NCBI GenBank assembly: GCA_963854735.1
Contig: OY978098.1
Coordinates: 620,001-684,000, forward strand
Reading direction: 5' to 3'
DNA: 64,000 nt
From: Marvania coccoides
Lineage: Eukaryota; Chlorophyta; Trebouxiophyceae; Chlorellales; Chlorellaceae
Shown here: positions 34,321 to 46,743 of the stretch, one piece after another
How positions within the stretch are numbered: position 1 is the stretch's first letter
Layout: each line of letters opens with the position of its first letter
Translations under genes and position numbers: made by a program
The notes under the pieces: model-generated
The model's input: only the letters and a program-made list of their open reading frames with translations
Database searches by the model: none
What the model was told of the DNA's origin: nothing

Positions 34321-36335
34321 TTACAGCTTGGATGCCCTCTTACCGCTCCCTTCATACACTTTCTGCACCATCGCTGCAAAGGCAGAGGGCGAGTTTTCGG
34401 GTTCCGCTGTTCGTTTTCCACGACGTCCATCCATGCTGCGCATGCTGTGCCATGCATCCAGTACTCCCGCGCATTCCATCGCCCTTTCTGCTGCAACGCA
34501 GGCTTCAGTTGTCACAGAAACGTCGCTCCCTTTGCCGCTCTCACTCAGCGCCGCCACCACGGGGCGCAGCGCTGGGGCGGCAATGCAGTAGTTGAGGTGC
34601 GGGAACAGCAGCGACGAGGGGGGAGAAAATGGCGCGCTAGAAGAAGAAAGCGGCGGCGGTTGATTCGGCAGCCCCAAGCGGGTGTTGCTGGTGACCAGAC
34701 CAAGCAAGCGACCAGTTTCTGGGTGCAGCACAGCGCCCCCGCTGGCGCCGGCGTGCACCGCGGCCGTGGTGAGCAGCACGGCAGGCGAAGATTTGCCTGC
34801 CAGCAGCGCTGCGTTCCCTCCCGTCACAAATGGACCCCAACTAGGAGAAGCATTGACAAAAAAATTCCCAGATTCAGGGCGCCACAGCGGGTAACCTGCC
34901 ACCAGCACCGGGGCGCCCACTTCTGGGCCCTCTGTTGCAAGAGCAACGGGGCGTGGCAACGGGACTTTCTGGTCGCAACCTTCCGATGAAGAAAGAATGA
35001 TTTCGAGGACTGCCAGGTCCAGGGGAGGTCTGAACGCGTGCACCACCCGCGCTGAATACACCCGCGAGTGGCCCCTTGCGCTCCCTCCAGGTACTCGCAC
35101 CCTCACGCTTGAATCTTTCTTTTTAACCAGTGGGAGGTCCAACGATGGCCGGAACGTGGGGTGCTGCTGAAGGCCTTCTGCTGGCCGCTCGTCCCACGCC
35201 GCTCCTCGCAAGGCAGGAGGCAGCGCATGCGCGTTTGTGAGCACCAGCCGCGGCCCTACCACCACGCCTGAAGCCCAACTGCCGTCGTTTAATTCTACCC
35301 CCACAACAGCCTCAAGGGCTGTCTGCAGAGCGCTCATTCTCGCGGAAGGGGAATACGGGATGCTTTGTTTGGTAGATACAAACAGTTTCGAGGCAGCAGC
35401 TCTTGAAGCGGCTTCTAAAACTGCTGCAATTGGAAGGACAGTGGCAACGTCAACTGAAGCACTCGTGGCGCGTAGTGGCGGCCCCAGAATGCCTGTGAGG
35501 TGTTCCAAGCTGCCATAAGTCGCCATAACGGGGGCTCCCTCCATCCCCGGCAAGCATTTGAGGTCTGAAAGTATCAAACTGGGGGGCGACAAGCTGGCAT
35601 TGGTTTGTTCCTGGGGGCGAATAACGGCCGAAACGACGCCAGAGGAAGCGAATCCGTGAAATTTGAGCAAGGTCAGAGCTCCAAAGGGGCAGCCGTGGGC
35701 CGAAATCGCCGCCCCCGTGTCTATTGCAGTCGACAGTCCGGCGGCGCCAAAATTAAAACCGCTTGACAGCTGTCGCGCTAGTTCTGGGACCCTCAGGACT
35801 GCCACATGACACCCCAGTGTTAATTGAGTTTCTAGGGGCAGAGGGGAGCCCGGGAGGGTCCACCCAACGCTCCATGCATTGACCACAGTTGAGGACGACG
35901 TTAGCAGCGTTTGAAGGGCTGAGCGCACGCCGTTGACCTCCACAATGCCTTGGAAGTGCGCTGCAAAGGGTTGCAACGCCCCGGGGATGGTGCACGTTAG
36001 CGTGGTGGAGGGAATGAAGGCGGCAGCCGTGGAAGGCGGAGCGGATTGGGGGCTGAGGCGATAGGCAGGCTGAAGAAATGGGTGGAGAGGTAGAATGGAG
36101 GTGATGATTACGCCATGGGTTGTATCTGCAAGGAGTAAGCCTGCGTAGAACGGAGGGAAACGTGTAAAAATGTATCTTGCTATGGCGGGCGGCGAAAATC
36201 GGTGCGCTTAAAAAGATGTCTACCTGAGCAGGACAGGGTGGTTCTGCCGTCAGATGTGTGCGAACCGATGACTCGGCTTGACTTTTGCAGCTTGGGGTCC
36301 GGCCCTGACGCTGTCACGAGCACGAGACCTTGCAT
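34321..36335 (-). CDS. Peroxisomal/glyoxysomal processing protease (DEG15/TYSND1-like)
   Basis: Exons 36335-36224 and 36125-34321; 638 aa. A trypsin-like protease of the peroxisome that cleaves PTS2 presequences (plant DEG15, animal TYSND1). Seen: an N-terminal non-catalytic half, then the protease domain with His337 (VLTNAHAL), Asp407 (RPPLDLAVLEI) and Ser499 (VHAGASGGAVLHP). The C-terminus ends SKL, a strong PTS1. The nucleophile motif is GASGGA, not GDSGGP. A low-complexity PPPLSSSS stretch lies between the catalytic core and the final helix. Length is slightly below plant DEG15 (about 710 aa). It sits head-to-tail with ALG11. Confidence 0.92.
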
Positions 36336-36546
36336 CGCATTGAGAAAATTCGAATAATTTCTCGCAACTTGACACCCTTGACGACGAGCCCAACGACGTT
36401 CTTGATATCCAAATTGACCTCTCTTTATTTAAAAAACGAATAGGACGAAAAAGGTAACGGGGGAGAAAGGAGTAGGTGCATTTTTGCAGTCGAAAACCCT
36501 TAAAAAAATGGAAATTGTACACTCGGCTTGAATTCACGCCACCGTC

Positions 36547-38388
36547 CTACGCCATCGGAGGCAGCACCCCCCGCATTGCCTGCACAAACTCGCGCTTAAA
36601 CCTCTCGTCCGAGAACGCCGCCGCCCGCCGCCGCGCCGCCGCCGCCATGCTCAACCGCTCGGCCTGCCCCATCCCCACCACCTTGATCAGCGCCTCCGTG
36701 TACGCCTCGATCCCTCGGCACAGAAACCCGGTGGGCTGCGGCCCTCCCCCTTCCCTCCCCGTCGCTTCTTCATCCACAACTATGTCCTCTTTCGGTCCAC
36801 CTGAACTATGGGCAATCGCAATCACGCCTGCAGCCATGTACTCCACCACGCTGATGCCAAAGTGCTCGTCTGCCATCGAGTGCAGCCCCGCCATGGCATC
36901 CCCTAGCACCGCTCTCAGCTCCTCAAACGGCACGTTGACCCGAAATTCTATCGCCTCCTCCCCGAGCCCCAGCTCGGTGGCCAGCTGGCGAAGGGCGGCG
37001 AGCCGGGCCTCGTCCCCCGATCCCCGGCACCCCCCGATCAGCTGCAGCTTGGCGGACAGCACCGCTTGCGCCACGGCTGGGTCTGGGAGGCGGCCGGCGT
37101 GGGCTCTTGCTCGCGCCGCCGCCAGCGCCCTCAGCTGCACCTCGTGCTCCTTCTCGGGGCGGAACTGCGCCACAGACACAATGTACAGCCGCTTCAGCCG
37201 CCGGTCCAGGGGCAGCGCCTGCAGCGCGGCGGTATCTACAGGAGGATATACCAGAGTCGGCCGCTGTCGCCGCCACCACAGCTGCGCCACGTGCCGCCGC
37301 GTCCAGCTAGAGTTTACCATCGCCACCGACGCGCACCCGCCCACAGCCCCGTACAGCGCCGCGAACGCGTGGTAGTACGCCAGCTTGGCCCCAGACTTGC
37401 CTGCGCTGCCTGCGATGTCGGCGTTGTTGTTAAAAGAAGCCGCCCGATCGCGCACGCGGCTCAGCATGTCGGTGGAAATTGTGGGGTAGTGCACGTATGC
37501 AGCAACTTTGGACCCCGTCAGCCGAACCAGAGGGTACGGAAATGCCCAGCCGGTAGTGTCCAGCCACACCGAAGGAACGACTTTTGCGAGGCCGGCCGCT
37601 GCCACCCGCACGGAGGCTACGGCCTGGCGGATCATCGTGAAGCGGCGGTAGTGGTCGGGGAGGAGGCGGTCGCGGGAGGGGAGCGGGATCACGCGAAACG
37701 TGGGGGCTATGCGCAGATTGAATCGATACGCTGCTTGCTCGGCTAAAGAGGCTGGCGTACAGCCCTCGCCGCAGTAAATGACGATCTGAAGGTCCGGGCG
37801 GTGCTCTTGCAGCGCCTGTACAGCAGCCCTGTGAAGAAATTGGGAGATACATGTGTGAATATCATCTTGGAGGAAAAAGAGCGAGGAGGGCAGCGGAAAA
37901 AAGAGGGCAAGAGCACTCTTGCGCACCATAGCACGCGTTCGCCGCCGCCTCCGCCGTCTGCAAACGGGTGGAAGAAGCCTATCGTTCCCTGCGAGCGAGG
38001 GAGAAGAAGGGGAGAGGGGGCCAGATGGGTGTGAAGTGCTTGACAACCAGTATTTCAATAGTAGCGAGCTCACCTCTACGGGCCGGGGGAAGCGGTATTT
38101 CACCCAGGCGAATATAGAAAGAGCTACGACCACGCAGGTGGCAGCAATAGCAGCCACCACAGCCAAAGTGACGTCCTGCGAGATCGCATAATTAATTCAC
38201 AAAAAAAAACAAAAAAAACTGCGAGGATGTGTAGACAACAGCGCGATTTATATATAACTCACAGATCCCAGAAAAAAGGGGATGGCCGCTATTGTCATCA
38301 TCGCGGGCACCCAGCTGGGGCTCTGGGCCTCATTGTCATATGGTACATTGCTATCGCTATCGGCGCTGGAGTCTCTAGACAGCAGCAT
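36547..38388 (-). CDS. ALG11: ALG11 GDP-mannose dolichol-linked alpha-1,2-mannosyltransferase
   Basis: Exons 38388-38263, 38175-38074, 37988-37927, 37828-36547; 523 aa. It adds the fourth and fifth mannoses to the dolichol-linked N-glycan precursor on the cytosolic face of the ER. The 62-bp exon gives TIGFFHPFADGGGGERVLW, the conserved ALG11 glycine-rich motif; without it the frame also stays open through the intron, so an automatic model could miss it. Also seen: two hydrophobic N-terminal segments (MMTIAAIPFFLG, VAAIAATCVVVALSIFAWV), SKVAAYVHYPTISTDML, VNSSWTRRHV, and the GT4 motif DEHFGISVVEYMAAG with donor-binding glutamates. Length is normal. Confidence 0.95.
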
Positions 38389-39249
38389 AGCTGCTAAACT
38401 ACTATTCTTCTTTGTCACAATGTCATTAAAAAAAATTCTAATTATATAAAAACTAAACGGAAGATGGCCTTTTTTCCTCCTTTGTCAATCGATCGACACC
38501 CTCATGCCTGTACCCCAGCTGCCCATGCAGACGGTCAAGAAAGGAACCGAAAACAAGGGAGCCTGGCAGTGCACTGGACGTCCTAAAACAAATTCAGCTG
38601 CGCTAAGAAAGGCGCTCGGCGGAGCGGCCACATTAAAAAATAAACACAACTTAAAAAAAAAAACGCAAAGAGAAAGAGGATGAGCACGACCAACGCATAA
38701 ACACTTGCATGATCTCACGACGGATGGATAAGCTTTAAAAAAGGGGGAAAAGAGATAGGGAGGAAAGAAGGAATTGCCGGGGTAAAACGAATGGAATGAA
38801 CGAATGAACGAATGGAATGAACCAGCTGTGTGACGCATGGGCGCATGCTGCCCAGCAGATTGGCATTTGCAAGAGGAAAGTGACGAGAGAAGGATGCTAC
38901 GAACGATTTTTGCACGGATTCTTCATGAACAAATTTGTATCGACTCGATGCACGTGCTCCAGAGGTGAGAAAAAAAATAAAAGTGGAAAGGAATCTGGAA
39001 GATGGAATGGAAGAGGATCAGAAAGGGTCTATCAATACCTTGGATCTAAAATTATGAAAAAGGGAAAGGGATTTGATTAATAAAGCACTGCGCAGATATC
39101 TGTGGGCTCTCTGTCGCCTGAAGTTCTGCTGAAAGAAACCGCATAAGAAAGGGCCACGGGGCCTTGAAAGAAGGAGGGACGCAGAAAAATATTATCAGCA
39201 AAGAGATAACCGAGTTTGCGTTTATTTTTATCAATATTTTTGAAAATTT
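38389..39249. other. Intergenic with simple repeats
   Basis: Between two - strand genes. Contains poly-A runs and a 'gaatgaacgaatg' simple repeat around 38789-38820. ORFs here lack support. Confidence 0.5.
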
Positions 39250-42200
39250 TCAAGAAGTAATGGGGCGCACCTCCAGCACCACTCCACCACAATCCGCAGC
39301 AGTGCAGGATACTGCAAAGAAAAACAAAAATAGCAATAAGGTGGAAATATTTGAGTATTTTTGTAATACCGTTTTTATTTTTTTTAATTTTTTCATATTT
39401 AATTGTACGTTCTCACGTGCTTCATGTGGGAAGATGATGCCTTCCAGAGGAGACCCACTGGGCCCACTCGTCGTCAGCTCGCGCACAACCTCGCTGCACA
39501 CCGTATTGGCGTCTACCTCCTCCGACCCAGCCTGCAGCTTCACATCAGCTACCACCGCTGGCCCGAACAGAAACCTGCCGCTTGCGCCGCCGGCAGCCTC
39601 GGCAGAGCGCAGCCACGCTGCCAGGAAGATGATGGATTGGGCGGCGGTGCAGCCGCGCAGGTCCACGCCCTTTCCAGCGCCTCCAGGCAGCGTCACCGCC
39701 TGCAGGAGGTGACCGACGGCGCAGCCCTCTTGCACAATTTCGACTGCGGCAGCGCCCTGCAAATATAAATAGAATGCTGTGATCGAGAGTAAAATTCATC
39801 TATGACCCATCAGTATTCGCGTTCTCCAGTGGTTTCCAGCTTTCTGAAAAACTACCACAACCTTTTTGGCAAGCACCAGGCCAGTCACGACGTAGCGGTA
39901 GGACGCGGCGTCGGGGCTGAACCCCGCCAGCTTCATGTTGTTGAACACCTCCAGGCACCCGCTGGCGTCCCCGGTGCAGCTCATTGAAGAAAGCATGGAA
40001 TTGATGTCAGACAGCGTGAGGCGGGGGCACTGCTCCGCCTGCTGCGCCTGCTGAGCAGTGTATTGGTTGGGGAAAACCGTTTGAGGGGCGTTACCGGCAG
40101 CCGGGGAGAACGCCGTGGCAGGGACAGGGGGCTGAGCAGTGATGGGAATGGGGGAATATGCAGCAGCAGCGCCAAGCATAGTGTGCCACGCAGAGGAAAT
40201 GCGCTCGACTGAAGGGGCTGGGCGGCAGTTGGGGAAGCTGAACATCATGTGCGGGGGTGGCTGGCGCTGCGAGAAGGAGGGCCGGGCGAGCGTGGCTTGG
40301 TCGGGGGAGGGAAGGGCGCTGCCATCAATGATCTGCAAATTTTGAATAAAACCAAGGTTAATAAGGAAGACGCACTGAACCTTCGATTGAAAAAATCATA
40401 GCTACTGGATTTTTACGCTCTTAAAGCAGGGCATGGTCAGGAGAAAAGTTCACTGTGTGCTCACAGCGACTGCCGCAGCGGCAGAGGGTTCCACCTCCAC
40501 GCCCGCCTCCTGCATCAGCTTCAGCATCTGCGCAGACACCCCCAGCTGCCTTACGTCCAGCGCGTACCGCAGCACGTAGTTGTACATCGCAGAGGCGGCA
40601 TGAGCGCCCAAGCTCACCCGAGTGGCCCGACACAGCCTCGCAGCCTGGTCCCACCCGCCAGCAGCCAAGCAGGCAGACAGCACCGCGGTCAGGGTCTCAG
40701 CCTCAACGTTGCACCCCCTGATGACCTCCGCTTCAGCCACCTGGGCTGCTTTTGACGGCTGGCCAGCCATTAGTGCAGCGGCCACGATTTTCGCGGCGGT
40801 GGGAGAGTCAGGGAGGAGGCCTTCGCTGTTCATGCTTCTGTGCACCAGCAGCACCTGTTCCGCGTGGCCTGTGGCGTGAAAGGTGGAGACGAGAGCGGCA
40901 ACGGTGTCGGTGTCGGGAGGGGCAGTTTCCCGCATTGCCAGCATCTGGTCGTGGATCTGGGCAGCCTGAGTGGCGATGTAGGTGTGGTGGCCGGGCGGAG
41001 CGGTGGCAGCGCCGGCTGCCAGCGCCGCCAAGACAGCATTGACTGCACGAGGTGATTTTTTTTTTTTTTTAATACAACATTTACTGCTGAAATGGTGCAT
41101 TTTCATCTTATGATTAAAAACATCCAAGCAGGGATTTTTTTTATTGATTTCAAAGTTTAGCAATTGAAACTCACAAGTTGCAGTGTTCACCGTGGCTCTG
41201 TCGTTTCCTGCTGCCACGGCCTCTCGAAAGACCTCCAGGGCCTCGGCCCAGGCTCCTGCGGCAGCAAGCGCCGACAGTACGATGTTGTAGGTCAGCGCGT
41301 TGGGCTGCGCGCTGGCAGTGCGCATTTCTTGAAAAAGGCGGCACACCATTGCATGGTTGCCACTCTGCGTATTAAAACACGTTATGATTTGAATTGTTAT
41401 TCGACTTGAAAAAAATAGCGCATAATTTCCTAGCATAGGACCACGAAGAAATATGCGCAAAAATTAAAGATTTCTAGATAAAAATAAAATTCCCCCGGAA
41501 AGAATTACTCGCCTGCATGTGGGCGCTCAGCATCGCGTTGAAGATCGACGCAGTGGGCAGCGCGGGCGCCGAGGGGCTCAGCAGCGCTGCGAACCGCGCC
41601 TGAGCCTGCGCCCACATTCCAGCCTTTGCCAGCGCCACCACGTAGCTGTTGGAGCAAGACGCCCTCACCTCCTGGGGCGCCGTATCCAGCAAGGGCCCCA
41701 GCCTCGCCAGCAACGCGGCGTTGCCGGCCTCGGCGGCGGAGGTTACTAGGCAATTGAAGGTGGGCGCCGACGGGGCGATGCTGCAGCCCAGCATCTCGTC
41801 GAAAACCTCAATCGCGCGGGTGAACTGGCGCGCGTTGGCGCAGGCTTTGATGGCGGTGTTGTAGGTGACGGCGTCTGGGGCGAGCGAGGCGGAGGAAACT
41901 TCCGAGCGCATGGCCGCCAGGAGGCCATAGGCTTTGTGCCACTGTGGTGGGCGGGCGCGCGCGTAGGCAGAGATGAGGGCGTTGCAGCACACGCGATTTG
42001 GCGCCACGCAGGCTGCGTGGGAGAAGTCAAAGTAGGAGGAAGAGCCCGAGCGCTGAACAACTCCACCGCCAGCAGCGGCGGTCGCAGCGGCGGCATTGGT
42101 TGAGATCGTGAGCGCGGAAGAGCCGCCACTGTCGTTGAGAGCTGAGGATGCAGTGGAGCCACCTTCGAAAGAGAGGTCTGGGAAGCAGGAGATGGCGCGG

Positions 42201-44233
42201 CGGAGGTGGGCAGCCACAGAGGCCTGCAAGGCGATAAATTACAAAAACGTCGAATTTATTAATTGGGAAAAAGGTGCAAGTAGCAAAAAAGATGAAAACT
42301 TTTGTTTGATTGCGATTTTGCTGAAAGATGTACCACTTGCCTGCATGGGGCCGCTGTTGTCCCTGCGGAAGGTGCCACGGCGGCGGGGCCTGAACATCTG
42401 TGCCCGAAACGACAGCGAGTCCCCAGCAGCTCCAAAGCCATCGGCCTTCCCGTCGGGGCCTTTCAAGCATGCCATGGTGGCAGGGCGCACCATAACTGTG
42501 GCATGGCTAGCGCCATGGCTGTAGGGGTCGCCCTCTCCCTCCGCCAGCAGGCTGAGCGAGCCGTGGCTTTCCGTGCGCACAGAACCCGCGCCGACACTCA
42601 GCGGAATCGTCGCTGCAGCCGCAAACGCGGTCTCCAGGCCGCGATCCGCTGGAAGCGGAAAAGAGCTGCCACTGTCACCCTCAAAGCCCGCTTTTTCAGC
42701 GCAAATGGTGGGGTGAATGACGCCATCTTGTTCTGGAGAGAAGGTGTCGCCTGTGGGGTCTTCTTGCACGGGAGAAAGCAGCTCTCCATGGCCACTGCCG
42801 CCGCCGCTGCCGCTGCCGCTGCCGCTGCCTCGGATTTCTCGAGAGGCCATGGCCAGCAGCACAGAGGAGGGGCAGGTGTCGGAGCGCTCCAGCAGGGTGC
42901 GGGTAGGGCCTAGGCCGGGGGAGATGGCGTGTTCTCCGCCTCCAGGGGTGGTTGAGCTTGATGAGTCTGTGGTGTTGCGGCGGCTGAGGAGGCCGGGAGT
43001 AGAAGGGGTGAGGGTCAGCAGGGCGCTGCCCAGCCGGGCATTTTCCTCCTGCAGATTTCAATATTATCAAACACGTGTATGAAAATCGCGATTTCCCCCG
43101 TTTTAAGCAGTGAATCTGAGTAGTTTTGTTTAGAGTAAAAAACCGCTGCAGGAAAATAAATTGACGAAATGTCGAAACACTGACCTGGCCCTCGCACATC
43201 TGGACGAACAGCTGCTCTGCAAGCTGCCACTGTCCTCCGCGCTCCATGGCGTTGATCATGGCGCATCAGGTCACCACGTCGGCCTCAACGCCGCTGGCCT
43301 GCGGAAGCGGGAGGTTGATAGGGACATCATGCAATTGAATCAATTTATGGGTGTTACGTATATAGATGGTGAATAACCGTGCGAAAATCGTGCTAAAAGC
43401 TACTAGCAAGAAAGTACTATATCGGCATGCCCAGCCATATTTCCTCGACCCCGAAGAATTGTGAAAGAAAGGCGAGTTAGCCCCCCAGATGCTAGCATAC
43501 CTGCATGTGCTGGAAGATCTGCAGCGCAGCGGGCCACTGCTTGCCCTTGGACAACGCTGCGCAAAAGGTGGGGAGGGGGTAGCCGAAATTAGCGTGACGG
43601 CAAAATGTGAAATGAGCGAACAGCACAAACATGGCACTCGATCTGTGCGGCGCCGGCATCGGGCAATGTGCTACCTGAAATGCAGGCACTGTACGTGATC
43701 GCATCACGAGGCAGACCGTCTGCAGCCATGTTGTCGAAAATCTCGAGGGCCTTCAGCCACCGGCCGCCCTTGTCGCAGGAAGAAATGGCAGCGTTGGTGA
43801 GGGCAGTGTCGGGCTGCAGGCCCAGCTCAGGCACACATGCAAACACTTCGAGTGCTTTTCGCCAATACCCCTCCCGGGAGAGCTTGGACACGATTTTGGT
43901 GAGGCCTGGGAGGCGGGGGCGAAAGGAGGCGGACAACAGGATGGCTCGGACCTCGCCGCAGGCCTCACGGGCGTCTGAGAGCGCTTGGGTAAGCTGCCGC
44001 ATGTCGGCGGCAGAGTTGGCTCTGAAAAAGGAACAAGAGAAGGCCAGCATTGTAAATTTCTTTTAAATGAGAATTTAGCTTGCAAGCAAAGGCCGAGAAA
44101 CCCTGCGAGCTTGCTGTTTTAGATTACATGGTGAAATTTCTCACCTCCCCAGAAGGTTGTTCCTCTGCCCCAGAAACTGCGGCTGGCCATGCCCGCTGCT
44201 GGTGCGGTCGTGCCCGCTCCAGTATGAGGCCAT
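39250..44233 (-). CDS. PPR protein with C-terminal SMR domain; in-frame TGA at codon 175
   Basis: Eleven exons: 44233-44145, 44021-43675, 43556-43501, 43298-43185, 43048-42341, 42223-41513, 41364-41175, 41042-40465, 40332-39862, 39756-39417, 39311-39250; 1222 codons, phases consistent. PPR units are clear (GYWRKALEVFACVPELGLQP; DAITYSACIS; NALTYNIVLSALAAAGAW; DAVTYNTAIKACANARQFTR). The SMR domain near residue 1120 has GVDLRGCTAAQSIIFLAAWL. PPR-SMR proteins act in chloroplasts or mitochondria on RNA stability or translation. No clear transit peptide is visible from MASYWSGHD. Two introns have GC donors (CAG|GCGAGT, CAG|GCAAGT). In the fourth exon, codon 175 is TGA (43266-43268), just where a PPR unit expects an aromatic residue (VVT-stop-CAMINAM). 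It is either a sequence error, a nonsense mutation or recoding. A Gly/Ser/Pro-rich insert lies mid-protein. Confidence 0.8.
43266..43268 (-). other. In-frame TGA inside PPR motif
   Basis: The triplet reads TGA on the - strand between GTG GTG ACC and TGC GCC ATG ATC AAC. Both flanks encode one continuous PPR helix, and phases match on either side. A 45-bp splice from GTGACC to GGACAG would remove it in frame but would delete the core of the PPR unit. Confidence 0.85.
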
Positions 44234-44627
44234 CGAAAGGGAGCGAGAGCCCACGAGCGAAATTAAAAATGCGTTTCAAGGTTGCAAACTTCCTGAATTC
44301 AAGGCCCTCAATTTGCCGGCATGCAGCCTTCGCCTTCGAACCGTATGAGTTAATATTAATGCTGAGCTAACTAGAGAAGAAAAAGAAGACGAGACAAGCA
44401 ACAAGAGATTTTTTTTTCCGTTCTGGTCTCGAGAGCTACGGCAGCTCATGGCCGCGCGTGTGGCTGCAGAACATATTTAAGTCGGCTAGATATACATGAA
44501 AATAAGTATGTAAAAGACAACAAGGCTCTCGAAATCGAAGCTGGCAAAAAAAAAATTTGCCAGCAGCCGAGCTTACTTTCTTCCTCCCATCCCTTGGTAA
44601 AGCTTTACAAAATTTTTTAGTGACACA
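44234..44627. other. Intergenic, no gene seen
   Basis: Between two - strand genes. Upstream region of the PPR gene and 3' end of the J-protein gene. AT-rich. Confidence 0.45.
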
Positions 44628-46015
44628 TCATTTTTTAGAGTGTACAGGCTCTAGCTTGAGCCGCGTTTGCCTGGTGGGCTTCTTGCTCCCGCCTCCCCGC
44701 CGCCGGCTTGTCCGCTGCGCGGCACACCGCCGCCGCATTGAAGCCGCAGCCCGCGCGCTTTCCCGCAGCCCCTTGACGGCATCTGTTTCCTGCTTTAAAA
44801 GCAGCTGCTGCAGAATGCCCCCGCTTTCTTTCGACGCAGCGGCACCCTTGATGCTATTCCCGCCACCGCCGTCCCCCTTGGCCTGTTCTTCTTTCCATGC
44901 ATTCTCTTCTTCGCTGCTCTCGCCGCTGCTGTCGTCTAATTCAATCTCCTTCTCCTCTTCAGAAGAATCTGCAACACGAAAACCATAAGGCGTCGTCGAA
45001 AAAACGAGAGGGTTACAAAACAACAATCGCACAAATCACACAATTTTAGGAATTTCTCACCAGAATCGTCGATTACGACAACGCGGCGACCGCTGGCAGG
45101 CCCCTGCTTCTGTGCCCGGCTGTTGGGGTCTCTCTCTTCTGGCTGGCAGCGTTTGTTGCTACCCTCTGCGCCGCTTTTTTCTTGCCGAACTGCCGCCGCT
45201 GCTGCCCCCAAAACAGCCGCTGAAGCCCTCAACAGATCGCCTGCACCACTGCCCTTCTGTGGGCCCCACTTGCTCTTCTTCTCCGCCGCCCCTCCATCCC
45301 CTAGCGGGCGCGCAGCAGCCACCTCGTCTGTGCCTGCTCCCACCGACGATTTTAATCCGTCTCTCTTGGTAACACCTGCCGCTCCGCCGTAGAAAGTTGC
45401 GCAGTCGATGAAACGCTCTTCAGTTGCCGTTTCTTTTTGTCCCGCGGTAGAGTCTGCGTCGCCGCTGCCGGAGCTCCAGCCTGGAGGAGAACAAGTGACA
45501 GCCTCTGCTGGCCGAGCTTTCTTGCGGCTGAGGGCGGGCTCGGAGGGGCGAGGGGGGGGCGCAGAGACGGTGGGAACCTTGAGTATTTGTCGGGCGCCGG
45601 TAGAGGGGCGACCCCACTTGCTGTTGGATGTGACTGTGGGCTGCTGCGGAGCGGGAGGGTAGACTGGCGGCACAAAAGCATCTGCCTGAGGCGCAGTGGC
45701 GAACCCTCCGCCGGTGAAAGCGCTCCATTTGTTGCTCGTGGGCTGCGCGCGGATGCCGTGCTCGCCGCTGTCGCGGTGGGCCGGAGGGGAGCCCTTTTTC
45801 AGCGATTCAAATGCCGAGGTGACCGCTTTGAAAGCTTCCACGGCAAGGTCGTTGCCTGGATTTTTATCGGGGTGGAGGAATAGGCATAGCCGTTTGTATG
45901 CCCTTCTCACTTTTTCAAAACTCGCGTTTCTCGGGAGCAGCAGCGCATCGAAATCGCTTTGTGCAGCCAGAATGCGAGTCGCAGCTGATGCCACGTCTCC
46001 ACCTGGTCCTTCCAT
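44628..46015 (-). CDS. J-domain (DnaJ) co-chaperone with acidic and basic C-terminus
   Basis: Exons 46015-45061 and 44968-44628; 431 aa. The J domain lies at residues about 20-75 (DALLLPRNASFEKVRRAYKR; FLHPDKNPGNDLAVEAFKAV), with the HPD triad that stimulates Hsp70. No G/F, zinc-finger or C-terminal substrate domains follow, so it is a class C J protein. The middle is disordered with repeated SNKWSAF / NSKWGRP / SKWGPQK 'KWG' motifs about 70 residues or more apart. Near 315 a hydrophobic-acidic patch RRVVVIDDS, continuing DSSEEEKEIELDD after the intron, resembles a phosphorylation-dependent SUMO-interacting motif. The C-terminus is strongly basic (RRRCAAQRTSRRRGGGSKK), suggesting nuclear or nucleic-acid binding. 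Client unknown. Confidence 0.82.
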
Positions 46016-46743
46016 GCGTCCTCTTTGAAATTCAATGAAAAGTTCATACAATCAAGCATCAATAAACGCACAAAATAGCGACAGCTGCAAAATTTCAAAA
46101 TCGAAGAAAAAAATTTAAGAGTTGATCAAGTTTTCATTCATGAAGGCTTTCTTGTAGAAAGCCCAGGCTTTCTGAGCGGCCGTCTTCTGGCGAAGCCGCC
46201 GCTCCGGAGGTTATTCTGTGCGTTCATAGTGAATTGTGCCTCAACTTTTTTACTTTGGTAGTACTTATTGTTTTTGTACAAGTTTCCTGGTGTAACGAGT
46301 TTGGGAGGGGGTGGTGAAGAGTGCCGCCCCGAACGCCCATCAGCCTGAAACGTAGCGAAGAAAGACGAACATTTACAACAGGAGCCCTTTGGTGAGGTGC
46401 CTCATCATCAGCCTCTTGCCTGCTAGACCCGGCGGTGACCTTTGCTCTTGAGCATGATGTCTCTGTCATGCCTGCCTGGAATGCACGGCAATTGCAATGA
46501 CGTCTAAACATGCGCAGAGAACCAAAAATTTTTTTTTTGCTTCAACAAATCACCTTGCTGTCGGTGGCGAAAAGTTTCAAATATTTTCACCATGCATGCA
46601 ATAATTCTCACTTCCCGCTCCACAAAATGTCGCCATCCTTGACTAACGACCCGTCCATCTCAGCTCCAATTTCTTGCGTCTTCATGCATTAATTCATGTG
46701 CTCTTTACATTTTTTGACAAATTTTGTTTCGCCTAGTCTTTTT
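46016..46743. other. Intergenic, no gene seen
   Basis: AT-rich spacer between the beta4 3' end and the J-protein start. A short 'gcggcc..cggaggcgg'-like GC patch lies near 46176-46210. No gene supported. Confidence 0.4.

Noticed and set aside
38817..39080. 87-codon + strand ORF
   Set aside because: Begins in a simple repeat, Lys/Gly-biased, no splice partners or homology pattern.
43266..43268. TGA as selenocysteine
   Set aside because: PPR units have no selenocysteine role and the position normally holds an aromatic residue; I see no reason to expect a SECIS element.
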